A DNA stretch of 21,308 bases. Source: Alphaproteobacteria bacterium. GTDB taxonomy: Bacteria; Pseudomonadota; Alphaproteobacteria; GCA-2731375. Position numbers and translations under genes: made by a program. Below, piece after piece: positions 1 to 7,597 of this stretch; the first letter of the stretch is position 1; each line of letters begins with the position of its first letter. Below the pieces are notes generated by a model. The model saw only the letters and a program-made list of their open reading frames with translations, was not told the origin of the DNA and searched no databases. The DNA is taken from positions 1 to 21,308 of the forward strand of contig JASLMY010000057.1 of NCBI GenBank assembly GCA_030746295.1, read 5' to 3'.

Positions 1-321
1 GGCGTCCGCTTGAAGGACATGGCGGCCGAGCTGCAGCTCTCGCCGGCCTACCTCTCGGCGCTCGAGCACGGCCACCGGGGCCGGCCCTCGCCGATCCTGG
101 TCGAGCAGATCTGCGGCTTCTTCAACATTATCTGGGACGAGGCCGACGACCTCCGCCGCCTCGCCGAACTCAGCCACCCCCGCGCCGTCATCGATACCGC
201 CGGCCTCTCTCCCGAGGCGACGCTGTTGGCCAACCGCCTGGCCGAGCGCATCGGCGCCCTGCCCGAGAAGACCATCGCCCGCCTGCTCTCCGAGATCGGA
301 ACCGAAGACGACGCGGTCTAG
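1..321 (+). CDS. XRE-family helix-turn-helix regulator, 5' truncated
   Basis: The reading frame is open from base 1 (G-V-R-L-K-D-M-A...), so the gene begins before the window; the TTG at 10 is unlikely to be the true start. The visible 106 residues begin inside a helix-turn-helix: 'LKDMAAELQLSPAYLSALEHG' is the classic XRE/Cro pattern, with 'SPAYLSALEHG' as the recognition helix. A Leu/Ala-rich helical tail follows, perhaps for dimerisation. Small XRE proteins of this layout are common in alphaproteobacteria. The target is unknown. It converges on hslU with 67 bp between the stop codons. The DNA-binding fold is clear; the role is not. Confidence 0.8.
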   Translation, partial: GVRLKDMAAELQLSPAYLSALEHGHRGRPSPILVEQICGFFNIIWDEADDLRRLAELSHPRAVIDTAGLSPEATLLANRLAERIGALPEKTIARLLSEIGTEDDAV

Positions 322-337
322 CCGCTCTCGGCCGGGC

Positions 338-364
338 GATCATCCCCTGAGAACCGGGATGATC
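338..364. terminator. Bidirectional stem-loop between convergent XRE gene and hslU
   Basis: A perfect 9 bp inverted repeat (GATCATCCC / GGGATGATC) encloses a 9-base loop in the 67 bp between two convergent stop codons. On the plus strand it is followed by a moderately T-rich stretch (ATTGATTCTATCT), which suits a rho-independent terminator for the XRE gene. On the minus strand no T-run follows, so termination of hslU here is less certain. Confidence 0.5.
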
Positions 365-388
365 ATTGATTCTATCTGATCGTTGGCG

Positions 389-1696
389 TCAGAGGATGAA
401 CTTGGAGAGGTCGGAGTCCTTGGCGAGGCCAGCGACGTGCTTCTCGACGTAGGCGGCGTCGATGGTGACCTCCAGGCCCGGCTGGTCGGAGGCGGTGAAG
501 CTGATCTCCTCCAGGACCCGCTCCAGGATCGTGTGCAGGCGCCTCGCACCGATGTTCTCGACGTTGGCGTTGACCTCGGCGGCGAGCTCGGCCAGGGCGT
601 CGATGGAATCGTCGGTGAAGCTGAGCGTCACCTCTTCGGTGCCGAGCAAGGCGATGTACTGCTTGATCAGGCTCGCCTCGGGCTCGGTCAGGATGCGCTT
701 GAAGTCGTCCACCGTCAGGGCGGCCAGCTCGACCCGGATCGGCAGCCGGCCCTGCAGCTCGGGCAAGAGGTCCGACGGCTTGGCCTGGTGGAAGGCGCCG
801 GAGGCGATGAAAAGGATGTGGTCGGTCTTGACCGAGCCATGCTTGGTGGCGACCGTGGTGCCCTCGATCATCGGCAAGAGATCGCGCTGCACGCCCTCGC
901 GGCTGACGTCCGCACCCATGCGTTCCGATCGGGCGGTGATCTTGTCGATCTCGTCCAGGAAGACGATGCCGTTCTCCTCCACGGTCTGGATCGCCTCGCG
1001 CACTACCTGCTCTTCGTCGAGGAGGCGGTCGCTCTCCTCGGCCATCAGCGCCTCGTAGGAATCCGACACGCTCATGCGGCGGCGTTTGCTGCGCCCGCCC
1101 AAGGCCTTGCCCAGCATGTCGTTGAGGTTGATCATGCCCATCTGGGCGCCGGGCATGCCGGGGATGTCGAAGGTCGGCAGGCCGCCGCCCGAATCCTGCA
1201 GCTCCAGCTCGACCTCCTTCTCGGCCAGCTCGCCCTCGCGGAGCTTGCGGCGAAAGCTGTCGCGGGTGCTGGCACCGGCGTTCTCACCGACGAGCGCGTC
1301 GAGGACCCGTTCCTCGGCCGCCAGCTCGGCCTTGGCCGCGACCTCCTTGCGCTTGCGCTCGCGCACCATGCCGATCGAGATCTCGACCAAGTCGCGGACG
1401 ATCTGCTCGACGTCGCGGCCGACATAGCCGACCTCGGTGAACTTGGTCGCCTCCACCTTCAGGAAGGGGGCACCGGCGAGGCGGGCGAGACGGCGCGAGA
1501 TCTCGGTCTTGCCGACGCCGGTGGGGCCGATCATGAGGATGTTCTTGGGCAGAACCTCTTCTTTCAGCGCGTCGTCGAGCTGCATCCGCCGCCAGCGGTT
1601 GCGCAAGGCGACGGCGACGGCCCGCTTGGCATCGTCCTGGCCGACGATGTAGCGATCGAGCTCCGAGACGATCTCGCGCGGACTGAACTCGGTCAT
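389..1696 (-). CDS. hslU: ATP-dependent protease ATPase subunit HslU (ClpY)
   Basis: HslU is the AAA+ unfoldase that feeds substrates into the HslV peptidase in the cytosol. The 435 residues match the usual family length and show Walker A GPTGVGKT (57-64), the pore motif GYVGRD (90-95), a charged intermediate domain (about 110-240), Walker B VFLDEIDK (245-252), an arginine within ELQGRLP (about 313-319), the sensor-2 region GARRLHT (383-389), and the C-terminal SKFIL tail that docks into HslV. The ATG overlaps the hslV stop by four bases (ATGA), so the two subunits are probably translationally coupled. Transcription likely comes from the heat-shock-like promoter before hslV. Identification is secure. 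Confidence 0.98.
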   Translation of the reverse strand: MTEFSPREIVSELDRYIVGQDDAKRAVAVALRNRWRRMQLDDALKEEVLPKNILMIGPTGVGKTEISRRLARLAGAPFLKVEATKFTEVGYVGRDVEQIVRDLVEISIGMVRERKRKEVAAKAELAAEERVLDALVGENAGASTRDSFRRKLREGELAEKEVELELQDSGGGLPTFDIPGMPGAQMGMINLNDMLGKALGGRSKRRRMSVSDSYEALMAEESDRLLDEEQVVREAIQTVEENGIVFLDEIDKITARSERMGADVSREGVQRDLLPMIEGTTVATKHGSVKTDHILFIASGAFHQAKPSDLLPELQGRLPIRVELAALTVDDFKRILTEPEASLIKQYIALLGTEEVTLSFTDDSIDALAELAAEVNANVENIGARRLHTILERVLEEISFTASDQPGLEVTIDAAYVEKHVAGLAKDSDLSKFIL

Positions 1697-2259
1697 GGCG
1701 CTATCTTCTCGATTAGGACGTTGTCGTTGGTGTAGATGCAGATCTCGGCCGCGATCGCCATCGCCCGGCGGGCCACCGCCTCGGCGTCCAAATCGTCGCG
1801 GTCCATCAGCGCCCGGGCCGCGGCGAGCGCGTAGTTGCCGCCGGAGCCGATGCCGATCAGGCCGTCGTCCGGCTCCAGCACGTCGCCGGTCCCGGTCAGG
1901 ACCAGGCTCGCCTTGGCGTCGCAGACCGCCATCATGGCCTCCAAGCGCCTGAGGTAGCGGTCGGTGCGCCAGTCCTTGGCCAGTTCCACCGCGGCCCGGG
2001 TGAGGTTGCCGGGGTGCTGCTCCAGCTTGGCCTCCAGGCGCTCGAAAAGCGTCAGGGCGTCGGCGGTGGCACCGGCGAAGCCAGTGATGACGGCGCCGTC
2101 ACCCAGCCGGCGCACCTTGCGGGCGTTGGCCTTGACCACGGTCGGGCCGATGCTGACCTGGCCGTCGCCGGCGATGACGACGCCGTCGCCCTTGCGGACG
2201 GAAAGGATAGTTGTGCCGTGCCAGACGGCGGCCTCGGGCTCGCTCACGTCCTCATCCAT
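1693..2259 (-). CDS. hslV: ATP-dependent protease peptidase subunit HslV (ClpQ)
   Basis: HslV is the proteasome-beta-like threonine peptidase that forms the core of HslVU. The [10 protein letters not shown] motif places the catalytic Thr at residue 16 after a 15-residue propeptide; alphaproteobacterial HslV commonly has such a short pro-region before G/T cleavage. GDGQVS and the following ARKVRRL (active-site lysine region) are intact, and the C-terminal part [15 protein letters not shown] is typical. I chose the ATG at 2259 (188 aa). A TTG two codons upstream would give 190 aa; neither has a strong Shine-Dalgarno sequence. It is the first gene of the hslV-hslU pair and overlaps hslU by four bases. 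Confidence 0.97.
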   Translation of the reverse strand: MDEDVSEPEAAVWHGTTILSVRKGDGVVIAGDGQVSIGPTVVKANARKVRRLGDGAVITGFAGATADALTLFERLEAKLEQHPGNLTRAAVELAKDWRTDRYLRRLEAMMAVCDAKASLVLTGTGDVLEPDDGLIGIGSGGNYALAAARALMDRDDLDAEAVARRAMAIAAEICIYTNDNVLIEKIAP

Positions 2260-2303
2260 GTCCAAAAGCTAAGGCGCCCGCCGGGCGTCCGGGAACCATC
2301 ACC

Positions 2304-2331
2304 ATGTAAGCTTTTCCGAGATAGGGTCAAG
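2304..2331 (-). promoter_or_regulatory. Candidate heat-shock (sigma-32-like) promoter of hslVU
   Basis: Read on the minus strand, CTTGAC (2331-2326) is followed after 15 bases by CTTACAT (2310-2304). This resembles the alphaproteobacterial sigma-32 pattern CTTG...CYTATNT with one mismatch in the -10. hslVU is a classic sigma-32 target. The start of transcription would lie about 35-40 bases before the hslV ATG. Assigned by eye only. Confidence 0.42.
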
Positions 2332-2335
2332 CGAC

Positions 2336-2366
2336 GATCGGCGGCCTGCGGCGCCCGCCGCCGATC
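2336..2366 (-). terminator. Stem-loop after the response-regulator gene
   Basis: A perfect 10 bp inverted repeat (GATCGGCGGC / GCCGCCGATC) with an 11-base loop begins 7 bases beyond the response-regulator stop. It lacks a T-run on the minus strand, so it may be an attenuating or RNA-stabilising hairpin rather than a strong terminator. It sits immediately upstream of the candidate hslV promoter. Confidence 0.4.
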
Positions 2367-2373
2367 CCGGCGC

Positions 2374-2784
2374 TCAGGCGGTGCGGCGCAGTCGCTCTTG
2401 GCCCAAGAGGCGGGTCAGGCGCTCCAGAAGCACGTCCGGGCGGATCGGCTTGATCAAGACGTCGACGCCGGCCTTGGCGGCGGCGCGGACGATCGAGATG
2501 TCGTTGTCGGCGGTGATCAGCAGGAAGGGCATGTGCGCCCAGCGTTCGTCTTGGTGCAGCTCGCTCAACAGCTCCAGGCCGGTAACCGGGGCCATGTGGT
2601 GGTCGCAGATGGCGAGCTCGAAGTTCTCGTTCTCGAGCCGACGCAGGGCCTCCAGGCCGCTCCCCACGGTCACGACGTTGCCGAGCTCGAATTGCGCCAG
2701 CATCGCCCGTAGCATCTCCTGCATCCGCTCGTCGTCGTCGGCGACGAGGATCGGAAGCTCTTCCTTGAAGCCCATCAACCTCAC
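2374..2784 (-). CDS. Single-domain CheY-like response regulator
   Basis: The 136 residues are one receiver (REC) domain with no output domain. The acidic pocket is D16-D18, the phospho-acceptor is D61 (ELAICDHHM), the switch Thr is T91 (LLITAD), and the conserved Lys is K112 (VLIKPI). Such proteins relay phosphate to other proteins or bind partners directly, as CheY and DivK do. The start is uncertain: GTG at 2784 has AGG four bases upstream; ATG at 2775 would remove three residues. No kinase or phosphotransferase is adjacent. It lies upstream of hslVU on the same strand and is divergent from hisB. The partner is unknown. Confidence 0.93.
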   Translation of the reverse strand: MRLMGFKEELPILVADDDERMQEMLRAMLAQFELGNVVTVGSGLEALRRLENENFELAICDHHMAPVTGLELLSELHQDERWAHMPFLLITADNDISIVRAAAKAGVDVLIKPIRPDVLLERLTRLLGQERLRRTA

Positions 2785-2800
2785 CTAGCCTGGGGGGAAA

Positions 2801-2823
2801 CAACGATCGTCATGCAACGATCG
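2801..2823. repeat. Short direct repeat CAACGATCG x2
   Basis: CAACGATCG occurs at 2801-2809 and again at 2815-2823, 14 bases apart, just upstream of the response-regulator gene. The pair could be a tandem operator read by a dimeric regulator. It could also be chance, since CGATCG is common in GC-rich DNA. Confidence 0.35.
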
Positions 2824-2846
2824 AGTGAAATCTTAGCTTTGATTGG

Positions 2847-2861
2847 TTAAGAAGCGGTTTA
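2847..2861. promoter_or_regulatory. CtrA-like binding site
   Basis: TTAA-N7-TTTA on the plus strand, which reads TAAA-N7-TTAACC on the minus strand, differs by one base from the CtrA consensus TTAA-N7-TTAA. It is in an AT-rich patch between the divergent response-regulator and hisB genes. Its position, about 65 bases before the regulator's start, suits control of that gene. Match by eye only. Confidence 0.35.
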
Positions 2862-2913
2862 GCCGCGCGGCTCGGCCGTAACGCGCGGGCCACGGGCCTG
2901 AGGTGCCGGCGGG

Positions 2914-2942
2914 CTGGCGACGGCGCGGCCATCCTGCTATAC
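2914..2942 (+). promoter_or_regulatory. Candidate housekeeping promoter of the his operon
   Basis: CTGGCG (2914-2919), 17 bases, then CTATAC (2937-2942) resembles the alphaproteobacterial sigma-70 pattern TTGACN-N17-CTATAT. The predicted leader to hisB is about 50 bases. I saw no his-leader peptide or obvious attenuator in it. Confidence 0.4.
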
Positions 2943-2999
2943 CGCGCGGGCCGAATCCCGCCGCCGCGACCGACGGCCAGGCCAGCAGGAGCAGCCGCC

Positions 3000-3599
3000 A
3001 TGCGCCAATCCAGCGTAGAGCGCAAGACGACGGAGACCGAGGTCGCCGTCAGCCTCGATCTCGATGGCGAGGGCCGCTACAGCATCGCCACCGGGATCGG
3101 CTTTCTCGACCACATGCTGGAGCAGCTCTCGCGCCACAGCCTGATCGACCTGGAGGTCGAGGCCAAGGGTGATCTCCACATCGACTTCCACCACACCACC
3201 GAAGACGTCGCCCTGGCGGTCGGCGAGGCGGTCGCCGGGGCGCTGGGAGATCGCGCCGGCATTCGGCGCTACGGCAGCGCGCTGGTGCCGATGGACGAGA
3301 CTTTGACCCGGGTCGCGATCGACCTCTCCAACCGGCCCTTTCTGGTCTGGAGAGTGAACTTCAGCCGACCCAAGCTCGGCGAGATGGACACCGAGCTCTT
3401 TCAGGAGTGGTTTCGTGCCTTCGCCCAATGCGCCGGCGCCACGCTTCATGTCGAGAACCTCTACGGCGAGAACAACCACCACATCGTCGAGAGTTGTTTC
3501 AAGGGCCTGGCGCGCAGCCTGCGCGAGGCGGCCGAGATCGACCCCCGCAAGGCCGACGCCGTGCCCTCGACCAAGGGTGTGCTGGGCGGCTCGCTCTAG
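3000..3599 (+). CDS. hisB: Imidazoleglycerol-phosphate dehydratase
   Basis: HisB removes water from imidazole glycerol phosphate to give imidazole acetol phosphate, the sixth step of histidine synthesis. The 199 residues match the stand-alone (monofunctional) form; there is no histidinol-phosphatase domain. The metal-binding histidine clusters are present: [13 protein letters not shown] (about 34-46), DFHHTTEDV (about 62-70) and [10 protein letters not shown] (about 155-164). The C-terminal 'PSTKGVLGG' signature is intact. AGGAG lies 8 bases before the ATG. It heads the histidine block, with a likely promoter about 60-90 bases upstream. Confidence 0.98.
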   Translation: MRQSSVERKTTETEVAVSLDLDGEGRYSIATGIGFLDHMLEQLSRHSLIDLEVEAKGDLHIDFHHTTEDVALAVGEAVAGALGDRAGIRRYGSALVPMDETLTRVAIDLSNRPFLVWRVNFSRPKLGEMDTELFQEWFRAFAQCAGATLHVENLYGENNHHIVESCFKGLARSLREAAEIDPRKADAVPSTKGVLGGSL

Positions 3600-3620
3600 G
3601 AAGCGGGCAGGAGAGCGGCG

Positions 3621-4088
3621 TTGCGTCTTTACACCGTGCATCGAAGGCCGACCCCGGCGGCGGCCGAGCCCGACCTGGTGTTGATCAAGGAAGGTTTCGC
3701 CTGGCCGGCGTTCCTTCTCGCCCCGCTCTGGTGCCTCTGGCACCGGCAGTGGCTGGCGCTCCTCGCCTATCTCGTCGGCCTAGCGGCCGCCGGTGCGCTC
3801 GCCAGCCTTCTCGACGAGGCCGGCCAGGCCGCCCTCGGCCTCGGCTATCACTGGCTGGTCGGCGCCAGTGCCAACGATTGGCGCCGCCAGAGGCTCGCCG
3901 CCGCCGGTTATCGTCTGGGTGGTGTCGTCGCCGCGGCCGGCATCGCGGAAGCCGAGGCTCGGCTGTTCCGAGATCAGCCCCCGCGCTGGGCCGGATCGGC
4001 GGCGACCGAGGCGCCGCCCGTCGACCCGAGCAGGCCCCCGCTTCGGGCCGCGGATGCGGCAGCACCCCTCGCCCCCTGGTCGCCATGA
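3621..4088 (+). CDS. DUF2628 small membrane protein
   Basis: A 155-residue protein of the DUF2628 type, function unknown. The N-terminus [10 protein letters not shown] is followed by two hydrophobic helices (about 26-40 and 44-64). The '[18 protein letters not shown]' segment (81-98) is the family's recognisable part, and a Pro/Ala-rich C-terminal tail of about 40 residues follows. The TTG start at 3621 has AGGAG 7 bases upstream and lies 21 bases after the hisB stop. The stop overlaps the hisH ATG by four bases (ATGA), so it is probably translated together with the histidine enzymes. I recall a DUF2628 gene at this position in other alphaproteobacteria. Any link to histidine synthesis is not shown. 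Confidence 0.85.
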   Translation: MRLYTVHRRPTPAAAEPDLVLIKEGFAWPAFLLAPLWCLWHRQWLALLAYLVGLAAAGALASLLDEAGQAALGLGYHWLVGASANDWRRQRLAAAGYRLGGVVAAAGIAEAEARLFRDQPPRWAGSAATEAPPVDPSRPPLRAADAAAPLAPWSP

Positions 4089-4738
4089 GCGAGACCGTCG
4101 CTATCGTCGACTATGGCTCCGGCAACCTGCGCTCGGCGGCCAAGGCCTTCGAGCGCGCCGCGGCCGACCGGGGCGGCGGCGTCCGGGTCGTCGTCACCGA
4201 CGCGCCGGAAGTCGTCGCCGGGGCGGAGCGGGTGGTGCTGCCGGGCGTCGGTGCCTTCGCCGACTGCCGCCGGGGCTTGGCCGCCGTCGCCGGCATGGAA
4301 GCCGCCCTCGAGGAGGCCGTGATCGCCCGGGGGCGGCCCTTCCTCGGCATCTGCGTCGGCATGCAGCTGATGGCCGAGACCGGCCTCGAGCACGGCCACC
4401 ACCGGGGCCTCGGCTGGATCGCCGGCGAGGTTGGGCCGATCCGGCCGGACGACCGTCGCCTCAAGGTGCCGCACATGGGCTGGAACGGGCTCGACTTCGC
4501 CACCGATCCGCCGCATCCGCTCTTCGCCGACACTGCCGACGGCGCCTACGCCTATTTCGTGCACAGCTACCACTTCTGCCCCGCCGATCCGGCCCTGGTG
4601 CTGGCGCGTGTCGACTATGGCGGCCCCATCACCGCCGCGGTCGGCCGCGACAACCTGGTCGGAACCCAGTTCCACCCCGAGAACAGCCAGGCGGTCGGCC
4701 TGGCCCTGATCGGCAATTTCCTCGGCTGGCGGCCATGA
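4085..4738 (+). CDS. hisH: Imidazole glycerol phosphate synthase, glutaminase subunit
   Basis: HisH hydrolyses glutamine and passes ammonia to HisF. The 217 residues form a class I glutamine amidotransferase domain: [11 protein letters not shown] at the N-terminus, the oxyanion segment LPGVGAF (52-58), nucleophile C90 in GICVGMQ, and H197/E199 in TQFHPENSQ. The residue after the catalytic Glu is Asn, where Lys or Arg is more usual (HPEKS/HPERS); this should not affect the triad. The frame is open far upstream, but the ATG at 4085, overlapping the DUF2628 stop, gives the canonical N-terminus. The stop overlaps the hisA ATG by four bases. Confidence 0.97.
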   Translation: MSETVAIVDYGSGNLRSAAKAFERAAADRGGGVRVVVTDAPEVVAGAERVVLPGVGAFADCRRGLAAVAGMEAALEEAVIARGRPFLGICVGMQLMAETGLEHGHHRGLGWIAGEVGPIRPDDRRLKVPHMGWNGLDFATDPPHPLFADTADGAYAYFVHSYHFCPADPALVLARVDYGGPITAAVGRDNLVGTQFHPENSQAVGLALIGNFLGWRP

Positions 4739-5478
4739 ATATCTACCCGGCGATCGATCTGAAGGACGGCGCCTGCGTCCGCCTGGTCCGGGGCGAGATG
4801 GCCTCGGCCACGGTCTTCAATCGCGACCCGGCGGCACAGGCGCGCGACTTCCAGGCGGCGGGTTTCCGCCGGCTTCATCTCGTCGATCTGAACGGTGCCT
4901 TCGCCGGCCGGCCGGTCAATGCCGACGCGGTTGACGGAATCCTGGCGGCGGTCGACCTGCCGGCGCAGCTCGGCGGCGGCATCCGCGACGAGGCGATGGT
5001 CGAGATGTGGCTGGAGCGGGGCCTCGACCGCGTCATCCTCGGCACCCTGGCGCTCCGCGAGCCCGAGACCGTGAAGCGGCTGGCGGCGCGCTTTCCGGGG
5101 CGGATCGCGGTCGGGATCGACGCCCGCGGCGGCAACGTCGCCGTCGTCGGTTGGTCCGAGCAGTCCGAGGTGCCGGCGCTCGACCTGGCGCGGCGCTTCG
5201 AGGACGCGGGCGTCGCCGCCATCATCTATACCGACATCGACCGCGACGGCGTCCTCACGGGCGTCAACGCCGAGGCGACGGCCCGGCTGGCCGAGGCGCT
5301 CTCGACCCCGGTGATCGCGTCGGGCGGCGTCGGCGGGCTCGAGGACCTCTCCCGTCTCAAGGCGGTGGCGTCGGCCGGGATAGAGGGTGTCATCATCGGC
5401 CGGGCGCTCTACGATGGCCGGATCGAGCCCGAGGCCGCGCTGGCGCTGGCGGCCGCTCCAGGAAGCCCGGCATGCTGA
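4735..5478 (+). CDS. hisA: ProFAR isomerase HisA
   Basis: HisA is the 1-(5-phosphoribosyl)-5-[(5-phosphoribosylamino)methylideneamino]imidazole-4-carboxamide isomerase, an Amadori rearrangement in histidine synthesis. It is a 247-residue (beta/alpha)8 barrel with the paired catalytic Asp residues D8 (PAIDLKDG) and D129 (VGIDARGG). Phosphate-binding loops are LGGGIR (79-84) and ASGGVG in the C-terminal half. The half-barrel repeat is visible in 'IDLKDG' and 'IYTDIDRDG'. It overlaps hisH by 4 bases and hisF by 7 bases, consistent with translational coupling. Confidence 0.98.
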   Translation: MNIYPAIDLKDGACVRLVRGEMASATVFNRDPAAQARDFQAAGFRRLHLVDLNGAFAGRPVNADAVDGILAAVDLPAQLGGGIRDEAMVEMWLERGLDRVILGTLALREPETVKRLAARFPGRIAVGIDARGGNVAVVGWSEQSEVPALDLARRFEDAGVAAIIYTDIDRDGVLTGVNAEATARLAEALSTPVIASGGVGGLEDLSRLKAVASAGIEGVIIGRALYDGRIEPEAALALAAAPGSPAC

Positions 5479-6230
5479 CCAAGCGCGTCATCCCCTGTCT
5501 CGACGTCAAGGACGGCCGCGTCGTCAAGGGGGTCAACTTCGTCGATTTGGTCGACGCCGGCGATCCGGTGGAGCAGGCCAAGATCTACGATGCCGAGGGC
5601 GCCGACGAGCTCTGCTTTCTCGACATCACCGCCTCCTCCGACAACCGCGAGATCATCCTGGACGTGGTCCGCGCCACCGCCGAGCAATGCTTCATGTCGC
5701 TGACCGTCGGCGGCGGCGTGCGTCGGGTCGAAGATGTCCGCCGCCTGCTGCTGGCCGGGGCCGACAAGGTCTCGATCAATACCGCCGCCGTGGCCCGGCC
5801 GGAGCTCGTGGCCGAGGCAGCGGCCAAGTTCGGCAGCCAGTGCATCGTCGTCGCCATCGACGCCAAGCGGGCCGGCGACGACGCTTTCGAGGTCTTCACC
5901 CACGGCGGCCGCGAGCCCACCGGCATCGACGCAATCGAATGGGCGGTCCGGGTCTGCGACCTTGGCGCCGGCGAGATCCTGTTGACCTCGATGGACCGCG
6001 ACGGCACCCGCCAGGGCTTCGACGTCGAGCTGACCCGCCGGGTCGCCGACGCGGTGCCGGTGCCGGTGATCGCCTCGGGCGGCGTCGGCTCTCTCGACCA
6101 TCTGGTCGCCGGCATCGTCGAGGGCCACGCCGATGCGGTGTTGGCGGCCTCGATCTTTCATTTCGGCGAGCACTCGATCGCCGAGGCCAAGGCCTGCATG
6201 GCCGCCGCCGGCCTGCCGGTACGGCTCTAG
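5472..6230 (+). CDS. hisF: Imidazole glycerol phosphate synthase, cyclase subunit
   Basis: HisF uses ammonia from HisH to cyclise PRFAR into imidazole glycerol phosphate and AICAR, linking histidine to purine synthesis. The 252 residues form a (beta/alpha)8 barrel homologous to HisA. Catalytic residues are D11 ([14 protein letters not shown]) and D130 (VVAIDAKR). Phosphate loops are TVGGGVR (78-84) and ASGGVG. The ATG lies inside the last codons of hisA (7-base overlap). A SixA-type gene follows 14 bases after the stop. Identification is secure. Confidence 0.98.
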   Translation: MLTKRVIPCLDVKDGRVVKGVNFVDLVDAGDPVEQAKIYDAEGADELCFLDITASSDNREIILDVVRATAEQCFMSLTVGGGVRRVEDVRRLLLAGADKVSINTAAVARPELVAEAAAKFGSQCIVVAIDAKRAGDDAFEVFTHGGREPTGIDAIEWAVRVCDLGAGEILLTSMDRDGTRQGFDVELTRRVADAVPVPVIASGGVGSLDHLVAGIVEGHADAVLAASIFHFGEHSIAEAKACMAAAGLPVRL

Positions 6231-6244
6231 GCGGTCGGCGGCCC

Positions 6245-6760
6245 GTGGCGGTTCTCTATCTGATGCGCCACGGCGAGGCGGCGAGCGCCGCGGCCGGCGA
6301 CGGCGATCACGAGCGGGCCTTGACCGAGGCCGGCCGGCAGGCGGCGGCGGCGATCGCGCGCGAGCTGGTCGAGCGCGGCCCGGCGCCCGACCTGGTGCTC
6401 TGCTCCAGTGCGCGGCGGGCGCGGGAGACCTGGAGCGTGGTCGCCGACGAGATGGCGCGGTTGCCGCAAGTCACAACGGAAGAGGGGCTCTACCTGGCGC
6501 CGGCGCCGGCCTTGGTCGAGCGTCTGGTTCTACTTGCGCCGTCGGCGGCAGCGGTGTTGCTGATCGGCCACAATCCGGGCCTCTATCAACTGGCGCTCGG
6601 CTTGGCGGGTGACGGTGCCGCGGAGGCGATGGCGACCTTGGAGCGCGGCTTTCCCGCCGGTGCCGTGGCGATGCTCGAATTCGTCGATGGCGATTGGCTC
6701 GGGCTCGAGGACGGCGCCGGCAAGCTGCTCTGGTTCGCGACGCCCGAGGATCTCGGCTGA
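6245..6760 (+). CDS. SixA-type phosphohistidine phosphatase (histidine phosphatase superfamily)
   Basis: A 171-residue member of the histidine phosphatase branch that includes SixA. The catalytic motif is LMRHGEA (R8, H9, G10, E11), the second arginine region is SSARRARETW (54-63), and the second catalytic His is H109 (LLIGHNPG). E. coli SixA dephosphorylates phosphohistidine proteins such as ArcB or the nitrogen phosphotransferase system; the substrate here is unknown. The GTG at 6245, 14 bases after hisF, gives the expected VLYLMRHG start and has a weak GGCGG upstream. The protein is cytosolic, with no signal peptide. It sits between hisF and hisE, which suggests shared transcription rather than a histidine-pathway role. 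Confidence 0.88.
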   Translation: MAVLYLMRHGEAASAAAGDGDHERALTEAGRQAAAAIARELVERGPAPDLVLCSSARRARETWSVVADEMARLPQVTTEEGLYLAPAPALVERLVLLAPSAAAVLLIGHNPGLYQLALGLAGDGAAEAMATLERGFPAGAVAMLEFVDGDWLGLEDGAGKLLWFATPEDLG

Positions 6761-6855
6761 ACGCGAGGCCTCGTCCGCCTGCGGCGCCGGCAAGCGATTC
6801 CAACCTCGGCGGAAAGGCACTAAACTCCGGCCGCGGCAGTGGGGAGTAGACGAAG

Positions 6856-7167
6856 GTGAGCAAGGACTTCAAGGACGACGCGGCGGTGCTGGACCGGCTC
6901 TTCGAGGTGATCGAGAGCCGCCGCGAGGCCAACCCGAAGGATTCGCGCACCGCCAAGCTGTTCCAGCAGGGCGTGACCAAGGTCTCGCAGAAGGTCGGCG
7001 AGGAAGCGACCGAGACCGTGGTGGCGGCGCTCGTCGAATCGGACGAACGCCTGGTTTCCGAGTGCGCCGATCTGATCTATCACCTGATGGTCCTGTTGGC
7101 GATCCGCGGCGTCAGGCCCGAGGCGGTCTATGCCGAGCTCGGCGCGCGCGCCCGCGAGGCGCGGTAG
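6856..7167 (+). CDS. hisE: Phosphoribosyl-ATP pyrophosphatase
   Basis: HisE hydrolyses phosphoribosyl-ATP to phosphoribosyl-AMP, the second step of histidine synthesis. It is a stand-alone 103-residue enzyme, not fused to HisI. The all-alpha MazG-like metal site is visible in KVGEEATE (46-53) and ECADLIYHL (about 69-77). The GTG start at 6856 has GGGGAG 9 bases upstream. A gap of 95 bases separates it from the SixA-type gene; I saw no terminator in it. The HIT gene follows 27 bases after the stop. Confidence 0.97.
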   Translation: MSKDFKDDAAVLDRLFEVIESRREANPKDSRTAKLFQQGVTKVSQKVGEEATETVVAALVESDERLVSECADLIYHLMVLLAIRGVRPEAVYAELGARAREAR

Positions 7168-7194
7168 GGCGCCCGGCAGCGGGCGAGATCGGGC

Positions 7195-7563
7195 ATGGCT
7201 TACGACGACGACAACGTCTTTCAGAAGATCCTTCGGGGCGAGCTGCCCTGCAACAAGGTCTACGAGGACGAGCACGTCCTCGCCTTTCACGACATCAACC
7301 CGTTGATGCCGGTGCACGTCCTGGTCATTCCCAAGGGCCGCTACGTCAGCTTGGACGATTTTTCCGCCGAGGCGCCGGCCGAGGCCCAGGCCGCCTTCGT
7401 CCGGGCCTTGGGCCACGTGGCGCGGCTGATGGGCGTCGACGAGAGCGGCTATCGGATCGTCGCCAACAACGGCGTCGACGGCCGCCAGGAAGTACCGCAC
7501 CTCCACGCCCACATCTTCGGCGGCCGCCGCATTCGCGGCCGCATGGTCCGGCCGGAGGAATGA
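7195..7563 (+). CDS. HIT-family nucleotide hydrolase (HinT-like)
   Basis: A 122-residue histidine triad protein. The signature PHLHAHIFGG gives H102, H104 and H106, with H104 as the expected nucleophile. 'FHDINPLMPVHVLVIPK' and 'NNGVDGRQEVPHLH' are characteristic of the HinT branch, which hydrolyses AMP-lysine, AMP-NH2 and aminoacyl-adenylates. It is cytosolic and its cellular role is often unclear. It is the last gene of the plus-strand histidine block, and a HIT gene after hisE is a familiar arrangement in alphaproteobacteria. It converges on the cyclase gene with 34 bases between stop codons. Confidence 0.95.
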   Translation: MAYDDDNVFQKILRGELPCNKVYEDEHVLAFHDINPLMPVHVLVIPKGRYVSLDDFSAEAPAEAQAAFVRALGHVARLMGVDESGYRIVANNGVDGRQEVPHLHAHIFGGRRIRGRMVRPEE

Positions 7564-7597
7564 ACCGGGCTGCACGCGGTCAGGCGCCCTTTGGTAT

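Noticed and set aside
383..1735. A 450-residue open frame on the plus strand opposite hslU
   Set aside because: It mirrors hslU codon structure, with a low-complexity Leu/Gly/Asp/Val composition and no recognisable motif.
2943..2999. His-operon attenuator or leader peptide before hisB
   Set aside because: No run of His codons and no mutually exclusive hairpins with a T-run were found in the short leader.
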